This document shows, piece by piece, positions 52,437 to 52,842 of a stretch of DNA of 52,842 nucleotides. The position numbers and the translations under genes were made by a program. Numbering within the stretch: the first letter of the stretch is position 1; the number at the start of each line of letters is the position of its first letter. The notes beneath the pieces are model-generated. The model searched no databases. It was not told the origin of the DNA and was given only the letters and a program-made list of their open reading frames with translations. This DNA is from Rhodocollybia butyracea. Its lineage: Eukaryota > Basidiomycota > Agaricomycetes > Agaricales > Omphalotaceae. The stretch is from the NCBI GenBank assembly GCA_015501585.1, contig JADNRY010000411.1, positions 1 to 52,842 of the forward strand, written 5' to 3'.

Positions 52437-52842
52437 CTGTGGTGGGAAGGGGTTGGATTGCAAAATATTTTTTGGATGACCTTTGATTTTAGTGGATGAG
52501 GCCAAAGCTGTATGTCCATAAAAGGAAATCAATGAAAAGTGTTGAGTCTAAAGATTGCTTGATATAACATGCAGATTGGCATGGATAAGGCTGATCCTTT
52601 TCATCCCTTGATGCCCTTATATGTTGTCTACCCTTTCTGGTTCTCAGATATATTTAGATGGCCCCTGGGAGATCAGTCTTTATTGATCTTTGAACTTTCC
52701 CATCAAAAACCCCCATTTTTTCGAAATTAGAGGATAAGTATCATAGTATCCAGGGTAGACTGGGCCTCAGGCTTCTATACTAATGTACCCTGGTAAGATA
52801 GGTACATTTTGAGTACTCAGGAGTGACTTCTACTCCCCTGGA
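52437..52842. other. Right edge of window within the Plavaka-like element
   Basis: This is probably upstream exon or intron sequence of the transposase. Short coding-like segments are in changing frames and I could not assign exons. An intron acceptor is likely just before the codons at 52385-52395. Confidence 0.35.

Larger units (their letters stand above)
46809..52842 (-). mobile_element. Plavaka/CACTA-like DNA transposon, 3' part
   Basis: The end CACTACGGGAAGGAAAAACA at 46809 is followed by about 240 bp of CAATCATTTGGATTG subterminal repeats and then the 3' end of a Tnp2-like transposase gene on the minus strand. The other end is outside the window. Four later insertions sit inside the part seen. 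The terminus matches that at position 276. Confidence 0.75.

Noticed and set aside
1..52842. tRNA, rRNA or other structured RNA genes
   Set aside because: GGTTCGAAATC-like words (for example near 2370) lack an A-box or cloverleaf around them; no convincing RNA gene was seen by eye.

Overview
This is nuclear DNA of a filamentous basidiomycete, most likely an Agaricomycete. The evidence is the many 49-68 bp GT-AG introns, class I hydrophobins, multi-exon AA14-type copper monooxygenases, expanded F-box proteins, a NACHT-ankyrin NOD-like receptor, and Plavaka/CACTA-, hAT-, Harbinger-, Copia- and Gypsy-type transposons. The species cannot be named from the sequence alone.

The left third (1-19.3 kb) is the gene-bearing part. 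After the end of a CACTA-like element (1-276), a 21-bp minisatellite and a mariner-like element (2521-3657) come F-box genes and relics on the minus strand. One is nearly intact (4744-6369), one carries a single frameshift (6599-8253), and two are remnants. Next on the plus strand are an intact three-exon hydrophobin (8953-9417), a second hydrophobin killed by one frameshift (10208-10668), and two complete AA14 lytic polysaccharide monooxygenase genes: 12571-14467 (14 exons, 377 aa) and 15970-18300 (16 exons, 476 aa, Ser-rich tail). All splice sites were assigned by reading frame and paralogue comparison. The AA14 enzymes are predicted to be secreted oxidases acting on plant-wall xylan; the hydrophobins would coat hyphal surfaces.

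The centre (19.3-33.8 kb) is a transposon nest whose order of insertion can be read from target-site duplications (TSDs). A TA-flanked mariner-like element (19288-28221) holds a Gypsy element lacking reverse transcriptase (19294-27319, TSD TGGGC). The Gypsy gag holds a long Copia-type solo LTR (24620-26943, TSD GCGTG), which holds a Harbinger-like MITE (26235-26742, TSD TTA). To the right is a wrecked third AA14 locus: an exon-14 fragment (30305-30413) and a 3'-flank fragment (33561-33785), separated by a truncated Copia element and a foldback element.

The right part holds a NOD-like receptor pseudogene on the minus strand (38037-33964). It has a P-loop, a Walker B motif and about 18 nearly identical 99-bp ankyrin repeats, and is broken by a foldback element and frameshifts. 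A tandem segmental duplication of its 5' flank (about 38.2-43.9 kb) contains a condensin SMC2 pseudogene. A satellite-like array (45160-46808) follows, then the 3' part of a Plavaka-like transposon (46809 to the window end). Its transposase gene is broken by two hAT MITEs and a foldback element, and the foldback element contains another foldback element and a 1216-bp solo LTR.

The most unusual structure is in that solo LTR (47819-49034). Five AP-1/Gcn4-type TGASTCA sites and several TGATGTCA-like sites precede a TATA box. In the predicted 5' leader are ten hairpins at about 44-bp spacing. They share a nearly constant 12-nt loop, while their stems differ in sequence but stay largely self-complementary.
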